Assembly (NCBI RefSeq): GCF_010560025.1
Contig: NZ_SAIY01000002.1
Span: 248,001 to 312,000, forward strand
Length of the DNA: 64,000 bases
Direction: 5' to 3'
DNA from: Verrucosispora sioxanthis
GTDB lineage: Bacteria > Actinomycetota > Actinomycetes > Mycobacteriales > Micromonosporaceae
The position numbers were made by a program, and so were the translations under genes. Positions 1 through 9,472 of the stretch are shown one piece after another; the stretch's first letter is position 1; each line of letters begins with the position of its first letter. The notes below the pieces were generated by a model. That model was not told where the DNA came from. It searched no databases and saw only the letters and a list, made by a program, of their open reading frames with translations.

Positions 1-170
1 GGCTGCTCGGTACGGGTCAGCAGCCGCAGCAGGGTGGACTTGCCGGCGCCGTTGAGCCCGACGACGCCGATCCGGTCGGCGTCGTCCAGGCCGAGCGAGA
101 CCTCGGTGAGCAGTGGCCCGGCCGCGCCGTAGCCCTTGGACACCCGGTCCAGGTTGACGATGTTGGCCAC
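1..170 (-). CDS. ABC-F family ATPase, N-terminal part (cut by window edge)
   Basis: Only the first ~56 codons are in the window. They show a strand-rich start (MANIVNLDRVSKGYG) and a perfect Walker A motif, GLNGAGKST, typical of ABC-F proteins, soluble twin-ATPase proteins that act on the ribosome. The start is taken as the GTG at 168-170 because GGAAGGTGG lies just upstream; an in-frame ATG at 183-185 would overlap that ribosome site. The gene continues beyond base 1, so the second ATPase domain and the linker cannot be seen and the subfamily (Uup, EttA or resistance type) is unknown. It lies just downstream of ispE on the same strand. Confidence 0.85.
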   Translation of the reverse strand, partial: MANIVNLDRVSKGYGAAGPLLTEVSLGLDDADRIGVVGLNGAGKSTLLRLLTRTEQ

Positions 171-438
171 GTACCCACCTTCCATGATCAAGGCGTCCCG
201 GTGCCGGCGGGCACCTGGGGACGCCTGTCGTTCCAGGGTACGCGGAGCACCCCCGTATCCCGGCGGCCGCCCGATCGGGCCGATCCCAGCGCGACGCGTC
301 GTCGCCGTCAGCTCGACACGCGACGTGCCGGCCAGAGCGGTGTCTCTTCCGGCGCGATCCGTTCGCCGGCGGCCGGGGGGCCGCACCCGACCGCCCTCGG
401 CCCAGTAGGGTCAGCCCGGCCGGGCGGTCCGTCGACCG

Positions 439-1384
439 TCAGCTGACGCGGGCGCCGTGCACCGGGCCGTGGGCGACGCGGCCTGCCGGCAAACCCCGGC
501 GGCCTCCAGTTCGGCGGCGACGCGTTCGGCGTCGGCGGCGTCGGCGGTGAGGAACACGCAGGTGGGCCCCGACCCGGAGACGATGCCGGCCAGCGCTCCG
601 GCGGCCTCGCCGGCCTTCAGGGTGTTCGCCAGCGACGGTCGCATGGCCAGGGCGGCGTCCTGAAGGTCGTTGCCGAGGGTCGGTGCGAGCACCCGGGGTC
701 GCGTTGTCGCAGCGCGGCCAGCAGCCCGTCGGTGCTGCCCAGCGGCGGCCCGGCGGCACCGGTCTCGCGGAGCCGGTCGAGTTCCCGGTACGCCTGCGGG
801 GTGGACAGGCCGCCGTCGGCGATGGCGACCACCCAGTGCCAGGAGGTGGGCCGGGCCAGCACCGGACTGACCGCCTCGCCCCGCCCGGTGCCCAACGCGG
901 TGCCGCCGTGGATCAGGAAGGGCACGTCTGAGCCGAGGTCGGCGGCGATGCTCGCCAGCTCGTCGCGGGACAGGCCGGTGCCCCACAGCGCGTCGCAGGC
1001 GACCAGGGCGGCCGCCGCGTCGGCGCTGCCGCCGGCGAGCCCACCGGCCAGCGGGATCTGCTTGCGCAGGTGCAGCCGGGCGTGCGGCATCACCCCGGCG
1101 TACCCGGCGAGGGCGTGCGCCGCGCGGATGATCAGGTTGGAGTCGTCCAGGGCGAGTTCCCCGGTGCCCTCGCCCTCCATGGTGAGGGTCAGCGTGTCGC
1201 CGCGCCGCGCGGTCAGCTCGTCGTAGATCGAGATCGCGTGGTAGACGGTGTTCAGCTCGTGGTAGCCGTCCCGACGCAGCGGTCCGACCCCCAGGTGCAG
1301 GTTGACCTTGGCGGGCACCCGTACCCGGACCGGACCGCTCGCCCCACGCGGCTCGTCGTCCTCCGGACGCCAGGCCTCGGTCAC
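439..1384 (-). CDS. ispE: 4-diphosphocytidyl-2-C-methyl-D-erythritol kinase (frame-disrupted)
   Basis: IspE phosphorylates CDP-methylerythritol in the MEP isoprenoid pathway. Visible GHMP-kinase motifs are the N-terminal [10 protein letters not shown], the ATP-binding [17 protein letters not shown] and, near the C terminus, GSGPTCVFL. These pieces lie in three frames: the frame changes near 692-698 (GACCCCGGGT on the coding strand) and again near 476-484, each repaired by adding one C, after which the tail reads GPVHGARVS and stops at 439. Since the gene is normally essential in actinobacteria, missing bases in the sequence are likelier than a true pseudogene. The GTG start at 1382-1384 has no good ribosome site of its own and overlaps the stop of a 16-codon ORF, suggesting coupled translation. 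It follows rsmA on the same strand. Confidence 0.9.
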
Positions 1385-1431
1385 GGGGTGATGTCCCGGA
1401 CGGACAACCGCACGTCGAACGGCTTGGTCAC
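1381..1431 (-). CDS. Possible 16-codon leader peptide upstream of ispE
   Basis: A GTG at 1429-1431 is preceded at 6 nt by GAGGAG, the best ribosome site in the rsmA-ispE gap. It opens a 16-codon frame ([16 protein letters not shown]) whose TGA overlaps the ispE GTG as GTGA. No family is recognised. The layout is that of a short translated leader coupled to ispE. It could also be an N-terminal piece of IspE separated by a base error, but joining the frames gives no known IspE sequence. Evidence is the ribosome site and overlap only. Confidence 0.4.
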   Translation of the reverse strand: MTKPFDVRLSVRDITP

Positions 1432-1461
1432 GATCAACTCCTCGGCAGGCACGGGCTCAGC

Positions 1462-2334
1462 CTACTGGGCTGCCGGCGTACGGCTCGGGGCCGACGCGGC
1501 CACGGCGGCGAACTGCTCGACGGTGAGTGACTCGCCGCGTGCGCCGGGGTCGACGCCGGCGGCGGTCAGCGCGACGGCGGCCCGGTCGGCACCGCCGGCC
1601 CAGCCGGCCAGGGCGGCGCGCAGGGTCTTGCGCCGCTGCGCGAAGGCGGCGTCCACCACCGAGAAGACCTGTGCCCGGGGTACGTCGGCACGGGGCGGCT
1701 CGCGGCGGGTGAAGGCGACCAGACTGGAGTCGACGTTCGGCACCGGCCAGAACACGTTCGGCGGCACCTTCCCGGCGGCGCGGGCGTGCGCGTACCAGGC
1801 GAGCTTGACCGACGGTATGCCGTACACCTTGGAGCCGGGACCGGCGACGAGCCGGTCGGCGACCTCCTTCTGCACCATCACCAGCCCGTGTCGGAGGCTG
1901 GGCAACTCGGCGAGCAGGTGCAGCACCACGGGCACGGCGACGTTGTAGGGCAGGTTCGCCACCAGTGCGGTGGGCGCCGGGTCGCCCAGGTCGGCGGCGC
2001 CGATCCGCAGGGCGTCGGCGTGGTGCACGCTGAGCCGGTCGGCGGCCGGGCCGGCGTGCCGGGCGGCGGTGCCGGGGAGCGCGCCGGCCAGCGTGGCGTC
2101 GATCTCGACGGCGTGCACGTGGGCGGCGGCGGGCAGCAGGGCGAGGGTGAGCGAGCCCAGCCCGGGGCCGACCTCCAACGCCACGTCGTCGGGAGTGAGC
2201 CCGGCGGTGGCGACGATCCGGCGGACCGTGTTGGGGTCGTGCACGAAGTTCTGGCCGAGTTTCTTGGTGGGCGCGACGCCGAGCCGGGCGGCGAGGTCCC
2301 GGATCTCCGCCGGGCCGAGCAGGTCTGCGGCCAT
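1462..2334 (-). CDS. rsmA: 16S rRNA (adenine1518-N6/adenine1519-N6)-dimethyltransferase RsmA/KsgA
   Basis: Dimethylates the two adjacent adenines in the 3' terminal hairpin of 16S rRNA during 30S assembly. The 290-residue protein has the family opening [13 protein letters not shown], the SAM-binding motif [10 protein letters not shown], the catalytic NLPYN motif (in [11 protein letters not shown]) and the C-terminal helical domain with FAQRRKTLR. Length is normal for the family. The ATG at 2332-2334 is the natural start. It lies between tatD upstream and ispE downstream on the same strand, the usual actinobacterial order; the rpfB gene often found between tatD and rsmA in mycobacteria is absent here. 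Confidence 0.97.
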   Translation of the reverse strand: MAADLLGPAEIRDLAARLGVAPTKKLGQNFVHDPNTVRRIVATAGLTPDDVALEVGPGLGSLTLALLPAAAHVHAVEIDATLAGALPGTAARHAGPAADRLSVHHADALRIGAADLGDPAPTALVANLPYNVAVPVVLHLLAELPSLRHGLVMVQKEVADRLVAGPGSKVYGIPSVKLAWYAHARAAGKVPPNVFWPVPNVDSSLVAFTRREPPRADVPRAQVFSVVDAAFAQRRKTLRAALAGWAGGADRAAVALTAAGVDPGARGESLTVEQFAAVAASAPSRTPAAQ

Positions 2335-2352
2335 AACCCGACAGCGTACGGG

Positions 2353-3261
2353 TCAGCCGCCGACGCCAGCCGGGTGCCAGGGGCCGAAGGCACGTTCGCC
2401 GGTGGTCGAGATGGCGGCGCAGAGTGCGTCGAGGTCGGCGCCGGTGGCGGCGGCCAGCGCCCGGACGGTCAGCGGGATGAGGTAGGAGGCGTTGGGTCGG
2501 CCACGGTGCGGCACGGGGGTGAGGTACGGCGCGTCGGTCTCCACCAGGATCTGGTCCAGCGGGGTCAGCGCGGCGGCCTCACGCAGCGCGCCGGCGCTGG
2601 CGAAGGTGACCGTGCCGGCGAAGCTGAGCAGGTAGCCGCGGCGGACGCACTCGGCGGCGAACTGGGCGTCGCCGGAGAAGCAGTGCATCACCACCGTGTC
2701 CGGTGCGCCTTCGTCGTCGAGGATGCGCAGCACGTCGGCGTGCGCGTCCCGGTCGTGGATCACCAGCGTCCGGCCGTACCGTTTGGCGATGGCGATGTGC
2801 GCCCGGAAGCTCTCCTCCTGCGCGGCGCGGCCCTCGTCACCGGTGCGGTAGCGGTCCATCCCCGTCTCACCGACGCCGCGGACCCGCTCCTGCCCGGCCA
2901 GTGCCTCGATCTCGCGCAGGGCCGCGTCGAGGTCGGCGAGCCGGGGCGCCTCGTTGGGATGCAGTGCGACCGTGGCCAGCACCGCCGGGTATCTGCCGGC
3001 CACCTCGACACCCCAGCGGGAGGAGGCGACGTCCACCCCGACCTGCACCAGCCGGTCCACTCCGACGGCGGCGGCGACGTCGATGGCGGCGGCGACCGGG
3101 TCGGCGGGATCGCCGCCACCGGGTACGCCGGCCTCGCTGACGGTGATGTCGAGGTGGGTGTGGCTGTCCAGCACCGGGCGGGGCAGCGGCTCGGGTGCGG
3201 GTGGGAACTCTCCGGCGCGGCGGGCCGCGCGCTGGCTACGGGACTCGGTGGGCTCGCTCAT
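2353..3261 (-). CDS. TatD family metal-dependent hydrolase/deoxyribonuclease
   Basis: TIM-barrel metal hydrolase of the TatD family, known as 3'-5' DNA exonucleases or general metallohydrolases. Metal-binding motifs are seen in order: DSHTHLD, GETGMDRYR, VIHDRDAH, MHCFSGD and VETDAPYLTPVPHRG. The start is uncertain. The ATG at 3259-3261 (MSEPTESRS) has GAGGAG directly against it with no spacer, and an in-frame ATG 15 codons upstream (3306) is possible but adds an unlikely extension. It is 18 nt upstream of rsmA, probably in one transcript with rsmA-ispE. It is divergent from the gene at 3351. Confidence 0.93.
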   Translation of the reverse strand: MSEPTESRSQRAARRAGEFPPAPEPLPRPVLDSHTHLDITVSEAGVPGGGDPADPVAAAIDVAAAVGVDRLVQVGVDVASSRWGVEVAGRYPAVLATVALHPNEAPRLADLDAALREIEALAGQERVRGVGETGMDRYRTGDEGRAAQEESFRAHIAIAKRYGRTLVIHDRDAHADVLRILDDEGAPDTVVMHCFSGDAQFAAECVRRGYLLSFAGTVTFASAGALREAAALTPLDQILVETDAPYLTPVPHRGRPNASYLIPLTVRALAAATGADLDALCAAISTTGERAFGPWHPAGVGG

Positions 3262-3350
3262 CTCCTCGACAGGATCACACACCGCACGAGTCCACCCGGA
3301 GGCCACCCGGAGTTCACCTCGGCTACGCCCCGCGCACCTACCGTCGCGGG

Positions 3351-4607
3351 GTGGACGCGCGAAGCGAGCTTTTTCGGCCCGGCGGGACGGTGCCGGAGCG
3401 GACCGGTCTGCGGGTGGCGTTCGGCGGCGCGGTGTACCCGGCCGAGGAGATCGCCCGGGGTGCGGCGTACGAGTTGTTCAGCGCCGACGAGGTGGCCGGT
3501 TTCGAGTGGGCGCCCCGGGTGAACTCGGCGCTCCCGTGGCGGCGGTTCGTGCACGTCACCGAGGTCGGCGCCGTGCACGGGGGGACCGAGCAGGCCGAGG
3601 ACCCGGAGCCGCCGCTGCTGGTGCCGCTGCACCGGGAGCGGGGTTGGTCGGAGGTGCACCGGCTCTCCCAGCAGCCGGCCGCCGCGGACGACCCGTTGGT
3701 CACCGCGGTACGCGCCTCGGCGGGGGTACGGCGTGGTACCCGGATGATGAAGATCCTCTCGGCCCGGCAGCTCGCCGGATACGTCCGGGGTTGGCTGCCG
3801 CACGGGTTCTGCTACCGGGAACACGACGTGGCGCACCTGCGCACCCCGGCGACGACGAGTGTGCTGCGCACCGACGGCGAGGACAGCCGCGACGGTGCGG
3901 ACGTGACGTACGCGTTGCGCTGGCGGGCCGCCGACCCGGGCGACTACGACGTGCCGGCGGGTGCGGCGTACCGGGGACTGACGGCGCTGGGTGCCCGGGA
4001 CCGGTTGGGTCCGGCGGTGCTGGGTACCGGCTTCACGCCCAGCAGTCACCACCTGATCCCCGAGTTCGTCACCCGGGACTTCGCCGACCTGCCGATGCCC
4101 GCGAACGCCACCCTGCTGGCCTATCCGGCGGAGGGCCTGGAGGTGGTGCTCTACGCCTACCAGGCCGAGCAGCGGGGCTGGCTGCGGATGGTCGGGCCGC
4201 AGTGGCGACACCTGCTCGCCGCCGTGCCGGGTCTGTCGCCGGATCAGGAGTACGTGCCGACCGGGGAAGCGCCGCGGTCGACCCGACTGGTGGGCACGTA
4301 CGCGGGCGGGGAGTACGAGGCGGTCGCCGACCTGCCCGGTGATTTCCGGGTGCTGGCGTTGACCCGGGCCGCCCGGTACCCGGTCGACGGGGTGAGCCGA
4401 CGGGTGCGCCTGGCCGCCTGGCGGGGGGTGCCGTGTCTGGTGTTGCGTGAGGAGGCGGGCTGGCTGCGGTTGCGGTTGCGACGCCCGGATCCGGACGCGG
4501 TCGCCGCGACCGCCGCACAGTGTCACGAACGGGGCGTCTACGAGACGTGGGCCCCGGGCGGTGAGGTGACCGACGACCAGGTGGTGGACCACCCGTACCT
4601 TCTCTGA
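3351..4607 (+). CDS. Conserved hypothetical protein, 418 aa
   Basis: No family was recognised. The GTG at 3351 opens a 418-codon frame with strong actinobacterial codon bias. No signal peptide or membrane segment is visible; the protein is soluble, rich in Arg, Trp and Tyr, with no Cys clusters that would suggest a metal site. Motif-like stretches include HGFCYREHDVAH near residue 150 and a strand-rich C-terminal third. Candidate starts further upstream would run into the divergent tatD promoter region, so the GTG was preferred, though its ribosome site is weak. It stands alone between divergent tatD and the co-directional hydrolase at 4691. Confidence 0.75.
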   Translation: MDARSELFRPGGTVPERTGLRVAFGGAVYPAEEIARGAAYELFSADEVAGFEWAPRVNSALPWRRFVHVTEVGAVHGGTEQAEDPEPPLLVPLHRERGWSEVHRLSQQPAAADDPLVTAVRASAGVRRGTRMMKILSARQLAGYVRGWLPHGFCYREHDVAHLRTPATTSVLRTDGEDSRDGADVTYALRWRAADPGDYDVPAGAAYRGLTALGARDRLGPAVLGTGFTPSSHHLIPEFVTRDFADLPMPANATLLAYPAEGLEVVLYAYQAEQRGWLRMVGPQWRHLLAAVPGLSPDQEYVPTGEAPRSTRLVGTYAGGEYEAVADLPGDFRVLALTRAARYPVDGVSRRVRLAAWRGVPCLVLREEAGWLRLRLRRPDPDAVAATAAQCHERGVYETWAPGGEVTDDQVVDHPYLL

Positions 4608-4690
4608 CCTGGCCCGTCAGGTCGGGCGGCGCAGGAATATCGGATGCCCGCCGGGGAAGCCTCGGTTTCCCACCCTGACAGGAGGACGAG

Positions 4691-5542
4691 ATGCCCTTCA
4701 TCACCGTCGGCACGGAGAACTCCGCGCCCATCGACCTGTACTACGAGGATCACGGGTCGGGACAGCCGATCGTGCTGATCCACGGCTTCCCGTTCAACGG
4801 GGCGACCTGGGAGAAGGTCTCCGGACCGCTGCTCGACGCCGGATACCGGGTGATCACGTACGACCGGCGCGGCTTCGGTAACTCGGCGCAGCCGGCGTTC
4901 GGGTACGACTACGACACCTTCGCCGCCGACCTCGACGTGCTGATGACCGAGCTGGATCTGCGCAACGCGATCCTGGTCGGCCACTCGATGGGTACCGGCG
5001 AGGTGACCCGCTACCTGGGTGCGTACGGCTCGGACCGGGTGGACCGGGCGGTGCTGCTGGCACCGCTGGCGCCGTACCTGCGGCAGGCACCGGACAACCC
5101 CGAGGGTGTCGAGCCGAGTCTCTTCGAGGGGTTCAAGCAGGCGATCACGCAGGACCGGTTCGCCTACCTCACCCAGTTCTGCAACAACTTCTTCAACTAC
5201 GACGAGAACAAGGGCAAGCTGGTCAGCGAGGAGGCGTACCGGGCGCACTGGAACATCGGGGCGATGGCCTCCGCCACGGCCACGCACGACAGCGTGGACG
5301 CCTGGGGCACCGACTTCCGGGCCGACGTGTCCCGGATCAACGTGCCGGTGCTGATCGTGCAGGGCGACAAGGACAACGTGCTGCCGTACCCGAAGACCGG
5401 TCAACGGTTGCAGCCGATGCTCGCCGACAGCCGGCTGGTCACCCTCAAGGGCGCGCCGCACGGCACGCCGTGGACCAACGCCGACGAGGTGAACAAGGCG
5501 ATCATGGAGTTCATCGGTTCGCCGGCCATGGCCCGCGCCTGA
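4691..5542 (+). CDS. Alpha/beta hydrolase, cofactor-free haloperoxidase/esterase type
   Basis: A 283-residue alpha/beta hydrolase resembling the cofactor-free chloroperoxidase family, which in practice are esterases with perhydrolase activity. Seen are the oxyanion region LIHGFPFN, the YDRRGFGNS strand-turn typical of this family, the nucleophile elbow GHSMGTGE (Ser), the acid in QGDKDNV (Asp) and the catalytic His in KGAPHGTPW. The ATG has a clear ribosome site, AGGAGG, 5-6 nt upstream. There is no signal peptide, so it is cytoplasmic. The substrate cannot be read from sequence. A hairpin at 5601-5633 ends the transcript. Confidence 0.93.
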   Translation: MPFITVGTENSAPIDLYYEDHGSGQPIVLIHGFPFNGATWEKVSGPLLDAGYRVITYDRRGFGNSAQPAFGYDYDTFAADLDVLMTELDLRNAILVGHSMGTGEVTRYLGAYGSDRVDRAVLLAPLAPYLRQAPDNPEGVEPSLFEGFKQAITQDRFAYLTQFCNNFFNYDENKGKLVSEEAYRAHWNIGAMASATATHDSVDAWGTDFRADVSRINVPVLIVQGDKDNVLPYPKTGQRLQPMLADSRLVTLKGAPHGTPWTNADEVNKAIMEFIGSPAMARA

Positions 5543-5600
5543 TCCGGTCCGGGCCGCCGTCTGGCGCGCATCGCACCGCGCCCGGCCACGCGGACGACAC

Positions 5601-5633
5601 GATGGGCGCGACCCGGTGCGGGACGCGCCCATC
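5601..5633. terminator. Hairpin between convergent hydrolase and metG
   Basis: Perfect 10-bp inverted repeat, GATGGGCGCG (5601-5610) and CGCGCCCATC (5624-5633), with CCC/GGG inside the loop that can extend it. It sits in the 100-nt gap between two convergent genes and could stop both. There is no clear T-run, as usual for high-GC actinobacterial terminators. Confidence 0.6.
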
Positions 5634-5642
5634 ACTGCGCTG

Positions 5643-7445
5643 TCAGCCCTCGAGCCGGGCCAGTTCCTCGTCCACGATCGAGGGATCGAGCTTGCGGAAG
5701 ACCGGCTTGGGTGCCGCGAGCGGCCGGCCCACCACGAGCGGTACGGACTCCCACCGCGCGCCCTGGGTGTAGTCACCGGTCAGCACCGGGTAGGCGGGCC
5801 CGACGTCGAGGTCGGCGACCTCCTCGATCACCGGCATCGGTGCGTGCACCCCGGTGCCGCCGAGCAGCTCGTGGATCTTCTGTGCGGAGTGCGGCAGGAA
5901 CGGGGTCAGCAGCGTGTTGGCGTCGCTGACCACCTGGAGGGCGACGTGCAGGATGGTGCCCATCCGGGGCTTGGCGGCCGGGTCCTTGAGTTTCCACGGC
6001 GCCTGCTCGGAGAGGTACCTGTTGGCCTCGGCGACGACCTTCATCGCCTCGCCGATGGCCTGCTTCTGCCGGTGCCGGGCGATCAGGTCGCCGACCGTGT
6101 CGAAGCCGGCGCGTGCCACGGCCAGCAGCGCCTCGTCGGCCTCGGTGAGCCCGTCCGGACCGATCGGTGGGACCTCGCCGAAGTTCTTCGCCGCCATCGA
6201 GACCGACCGGTTGACCAGGTTGCCCCAGCCGGCGACCAGCTCGTCGTTGTTGCGGCGCAGGAACTCGGCCCAGGTGAAGTCGGTGTCGTTGTTCTCCGGC
6301 CCGGCCACCGCGATGAAGTAGCGCAACGCGTCGGCGTCGTAGCGCTGGAGGAAGTCCCGGACGTAGATGACCACCCGGCGCGAGGAGGAGAACTTGCGTC
6401 CCTCCATGGTCAGGAACTCGCTGGAGACCACCTCGGTGGGCAGGTTGAGCCGTCCCAGCCGGCCCGGCTCGCCGTCGCGACCGCCCTCACCGGAGTAGCC
6501 GGCCAGCAGCGCGGGCCAGATCACCGAGTGGAAGACGATGTTGTCCTTGCCCATGAAGTAGTACGCCTGCGAGTCCTTCCCCTCCCCGTCGGTGGACCAC
6601 CACTTCCGCCAGGCCTCGGGGTCACCGGTGCGCCGGGCCCATTCGATGGACGCGGACAGGTAGCCGATGACGGCGTCGAACCACACGTAGATCCGCTTGT
6701 CGGTGCGGTCACGCCAGCCGTCGAGCGGGATCGGCACCCCCCACTCCAGGTCCCGGGTGATGGCCCGGGGGTGCAGGTCGTCCAGCAGGTTCCTGGAGAA
6801 GCGCAGGACGTTCGGACGCCAGCCCTCCCGGGTGTCCAGCCACTGCCGCAGCACGCCGGCCAGGGCGGGCAGGTCGAGGAAGAAGTGCTCGGTCTCGACG
6901 AACTCCGGCGTCTCCCCGTTGATCTTCGACCGTGGGTTGATCAGGTCGATCGGGTCGAGCTGGTTGCCGCAGTTGTCGCACTGGTCGCCCCGGGCGCTGT
7001 CGTAGCCGCAGATCGGGCAGGTGCCCTCGATGTACCGGTCGGGCAGGGTCCGACCGGTGGACGGCGAGATGGCGCCCATGGTGGTCTTCGGCACGATGTA
7101 CCCGTTGCGGTACATCCCCTCGAACAACTCCTGCACCACGGCGTAGTGGTTGCCGGTGGTGGTGCGGGTGAACAGGTCGTAGGAGAGGCCGAGCCCGTGC
7201 AGGTCCTCGACGATCACCCGGTTGTACCGGTCGGCCAGTTCCCGTGGCTTCAGCCCTTCGGCGTCGGCCTGCACCTGGATCGGGGTGCCGTGTTCGTCGG
7301 TGCCGGAGACCATGAGCACGTCGTGGCCGGCCATCCGCATGTACCGGGCGAAGACGTCGGAGGGAACGCCGAAACCGGAGACGTGGCCGATGTGGCGCGG
7401 GCCATTGGCGTACGGCCAGGCCACTGCCGCGAGAACGTGACTCAT
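5643..7445 (-). CDS. metG: Methionyl-tRNA synthetase
   Basis: Charges tRNA-Met with methionine. The 600-residue class I synthetase shows the HIGH signature as PRHIGH near residue 18, the zinc-knuckle [18 protein letters not shown], the KMSKS loop in the form KFSSS (in [10 protein letters not shown]), and the anticodon-binding domain with WKLKDP. There is no C-terminal EMAP-like tRNA-binding extension, so it is the short form. The start is the ATG of [15 protein letters not shown] at 7443-7445; longer in-frame extensions lack family similarity. In mycobacteria metG also lies near tatD and rsmA. It is divergent from the membrane protein gene at 7589. Confidence 0.97.
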   Translation of the reverse strand: MSHVLAAVAWPYANGPRHIGHVSGFGVPSDVFARYMRMAGHDVLMVSGTDEHGTPIQVQADAEGLKPRELADRYNRVIVEDLHGLGLSYDLFTRTTTGNHYAVVQELFEGMYRNGYIVPKTTMGAISPSTGRTLPDRYIEGTCPICGYDSARGDQCDNCGNQLDPIDLINPRSKINGETPEFVETEHFFLDLPALAGVLRQWLDTREGWRPNVLRFSRNLLDDLHPRAITRDLEWGVPIPLDGWRDRTDKRIYVWFDAVIGYLSASIEWARRTGDPEAWRKWWSTDGEGKDSQAYYFMGKDNIVFHSVIWPALLAGYSGEGGRDGEPGRLGRLNLPTEVVSSEFLTMEGRKFSSSRRVVIYVRDFLQRYDADALRYFIAVAGPENNDTDFTWAEFLRRNNDELVAGWGNLVNRSVSMAAKNFGEVPPIGPDGLTEADEALLAVARAGFDTVGDLIARHRQKQAIGEAMKVVAEANRYLSEQAPWKLKDPAAKPRMGTILHVALQVVSDANTLLTPFLPHSAQKIHELLGGTGVHAPMPVIEEVADLDVGPAYPVLTGDYTQGARWESVPLVVGRPLAAPKPVFRKLDPSIVDEELARLEG

Positions 7446-7588
7446 GGACAGAAAGCCTAGTGACCCCCGCGAGGTGACCGCGAACCAATAGGGGTCCCTG
7501 GCCGACAGGATGACCCGACCACCCCCGGCAGATAGTCCGAATTGTCGTCGACACGCTGCTTGAGCTGCCCGATCAACCACCATCAGCG

Positions 7589-8530
7589 GTGTCAAATGAA
7601 CGCGTGACTGGCAGCCGAGCCGCCCGAGACCACTCCGACGGCCCTTCCCCCGACGCCGGGCCGGACTCCACCGCGTCGCTCACCCAGGTGGTGGCGCCCC
7701 AGCCCCGCGCGGTGCCCTCGGCGGCGCCGGACGGTGCGGCCGGGCCGGACCGGACCGACCCCGCGACGGTCGAGTCACGTACCGGAGTCGAGGTGGAGCC
7801 GACGACCGGTGCACCGGTGGACACGCTGCCCCGGCGGGTTCCGGTGCGGCCGGTCGGGCGTCGCGGCCGTCGGCACCGCTCGCGCGACGACGGTACGCCG
7901 GACGAGGACACCTTCTGGGCACCGATCGAGCAGGTCCACTGGGACGGCACGCCGGTGCGGCAGGACACGCCCGGCCGCACCGATCCGTGGTGGCAGCGGT
8001 TTCGGCCGGCGCGTCGACGCCGGGAGCGGAGCAGCCATCCACCGGATCCCCTGGCGGGGTTGTCCGCGTTGATCGGGTTGAGCCTCGCGGCGGCCTTCTT
8101 CGCCTGGGTCAGCGCCGGCCCGTTCTGGCTCGCGGTCGGGCACGCCACCTCCGGCACCGTGGTCGTCACCAGGTGCTCCGGCGACGGACTGACCCAGCGG
8201 TGCCGGGGCATCTTCACGGCGACGCAGGAAGAGTTCCGGATCCACGGCGTACGGGTCAGCGGGGTGCCCCGGGAAAGTGCGGTGCCCGGTTCGGTGCTGC
8301 CCGCCCGGGTGACCGGCCCGGACGGTCACGTCGCGTACACCGACCGTGGGGTGGGCGCCCAACTGCGCTGGCTGCTCGGGATGCTCGCGGTGCTCGGCTG
8401 CGCGCTGGGCATCGCCCGTTGGACCGGCGCGACCCGGCTGCCCGATCCGACCGAGCGACGCTGGGCGATCGTTGCCTCGCTGGCCGGCCCGCCGCTGACC
8501 GCCCTCGGCTTCCTGATCGCCGCCTGGTGA
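7589..8530 (+). CDS. Arg-rich membrane protein of unknown function
   Basis: 313 residues. The first ~150 are low-complexity, rich in Pro, Asp and Arg and probably disordered in the cytoplasm. A membrane helix follows ([20 protein letters not shown]), then an extracytoplasmic stretch of about 80 residues containing two Cys ([12 protein letters not shown]) that could form a disulfide, then two more membrane helices at the C terminus. No family was recognised. The start is uncertain between GTG at 7589 and GTG at 7604; neither has a strong ribosome site. Convergent with rsmI. Confidence 0.75.
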   Translation: MSNERVTGSRAARDHSDGPSPDAGPDSTASLTQVVAPQPRAVPSAAPDGAAGPDRTDPATVESRTGVEVEPTTGAPVDTLPRRVPVRPVGRRGRRHRSRDDGTPDEDTFWAPIEQVHWDGTPVRQDTPGRTDPWWQRFRPARRRRERSSHPPDPLAGLSALIGLSLAAAFFAWVSAGPFWLAVGHATSGTVVVTRCSGDGLTQRCRGIFTATQEEFRIHGVRVSGVPRESAVPGSVLPARVTGPDGHVAYTDRGVGAQLRWLLGMLAVLGCALGIARWTGATRLPDPTERRWAIVASLAGPPLTALGFLIAAW

Positions 8531-8539
8531 CATCCGGCT

Positions 8540-9388
8540 TCACCGATGCACGAGCGTGTAGACGTCGCGCCGGCGCAACCCGTACTCGGCCGCGACGTCG
8601 GTGATCGCGTCCCGGCGACTACGACCCGCCGCCTCCCGCTCGGCCACCTCCGCCCGCAGCGCGTCGTCGTCGGGACGAATGGCGGGTGCGGCGGGGGCGC
8701 CCGCCACCACGAGGGTGATCTCGCCGCGCGGGTCGTCGTCGGCCGCCCATCGGGCCAACTCACCGAGGGGGCCACGCCGCACCTCCTCGTACGTCTTGGT
8801 CAGCTCGCGGCACAGGGCGGCGGGCCGGTCGGCACCGAACGCGTCGGCCAGGTCGGCGAGTGCGGCGACGATGCGGTGCGGGGCCTCGAAGAGGACGAGC
8901 GTCCGTTCCTCGGCGGCCAGGGCCCGCAGGCGGGCCCGCCGGGCGCCCGGGGCACGCGGTAGGAAACCCTCGAAGCAGAACCGGTCGCAGGGCAGCCCGG
9001 ACAGAGCGAGGGCGGTGGTGACGGCGCTGGGACCGGGCGCGGCGGTGACCGGCACCCCGGCCTCCAGCGCGGCACGGACCAACCGGTAGCCGGGATCGGA
9101 GACGCTCGGCATGCCGCCGTCGGTGACCAGCGCGACCACGTATCCCTCGGTGAGCACGTCGACAAGTTCCGGGGTACGCCGCTCCTCGTTGCCCTCGAAG
9201 TACGAGACGATCCGGCCGGCGATGGTCACGTCGAGGTCGCGGGCGAGCCGGTTCAGTCGGCGGGTGTCCTCGGCGGCGACCACGTCGGCGGCGGCGAGCG
9301 TGTCCCGCAGTCGGCTGGAGGCGTCGGCCGGGTTGCCGAGCGGCGCGCCGAGCAGAATCAGGCGACCGGTTTCGGACATTCCACCCAC
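8540..9388 (-). CDS. rsmI: 16S rRNA (cytidine1402-2'-O)-methyltransferase RsmI
   Basis: Tetrapyrrole-methylase-fold enzyme that 2'-O-methylates C1402 of 16S rRNA using SAM. Characteristic motifs are LLGAPLGNPAD, AAEDTRRLNRL, the SAM-binding TDGGMPSVSDPGY and the FEGFLPR segment, with APHRI downstream; the length is normal. Of three possible starts (ATG 9406, GTG 9388, ATG 9379) the GTG is preferred because AAGGAG sits 9 nt upstream of it. It is divergent from pmt with an 84-nt gap, an arrangement also seen in mycobacteria (Rv1003/Rv1002c). Confidence 0.95.
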   Translation of the reverse strand: MGGMSETGRLILLGAPLGNPADASSRLRDTLAAADVVAAEDTRRLNRLARDLDVTIAGRIVSYFEGNEERRTPELVDVLTEGYVVALVTDGGMPSVSDPGYRLVRAALEAGVPVTAAPGPSAVTTALALSGLPCDRFCFEGFLPRAPGARRARLRALAAEERTLVLFEAPHRIVAALADLADAFGADRPAALCRELTKTYEEVRRGPLGELARWAADDDPRGEITLVVAGAPAAPAIRPDDDALRAEVAEREAAGRSRRDAITDVAAEYGLRRRDVYTLVHR

Positions 9389-9472
9389 AGCAGCGCACTC
9401 CTTCATCGACGGGCGTACCGGATATGGGGACGACGGGCGCCAGCGGCCCCCTTGGCAGCCTACGATCGCCGG

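Noticed and set aside
136..446. Short plus-strand frames between the ABC-F gene and ispE
   Set aside because: Arg/Pro-rich, overlapping each other in different frames, no ribosome site; typical GC-rich noise.
5616..7460. 614-codon plus-strand frame opposite metG
   Set aside because: Shadow of metG: Val/Gly/Asp-rich low-complexity sequence with no motif, fully antisense to a certain gene.
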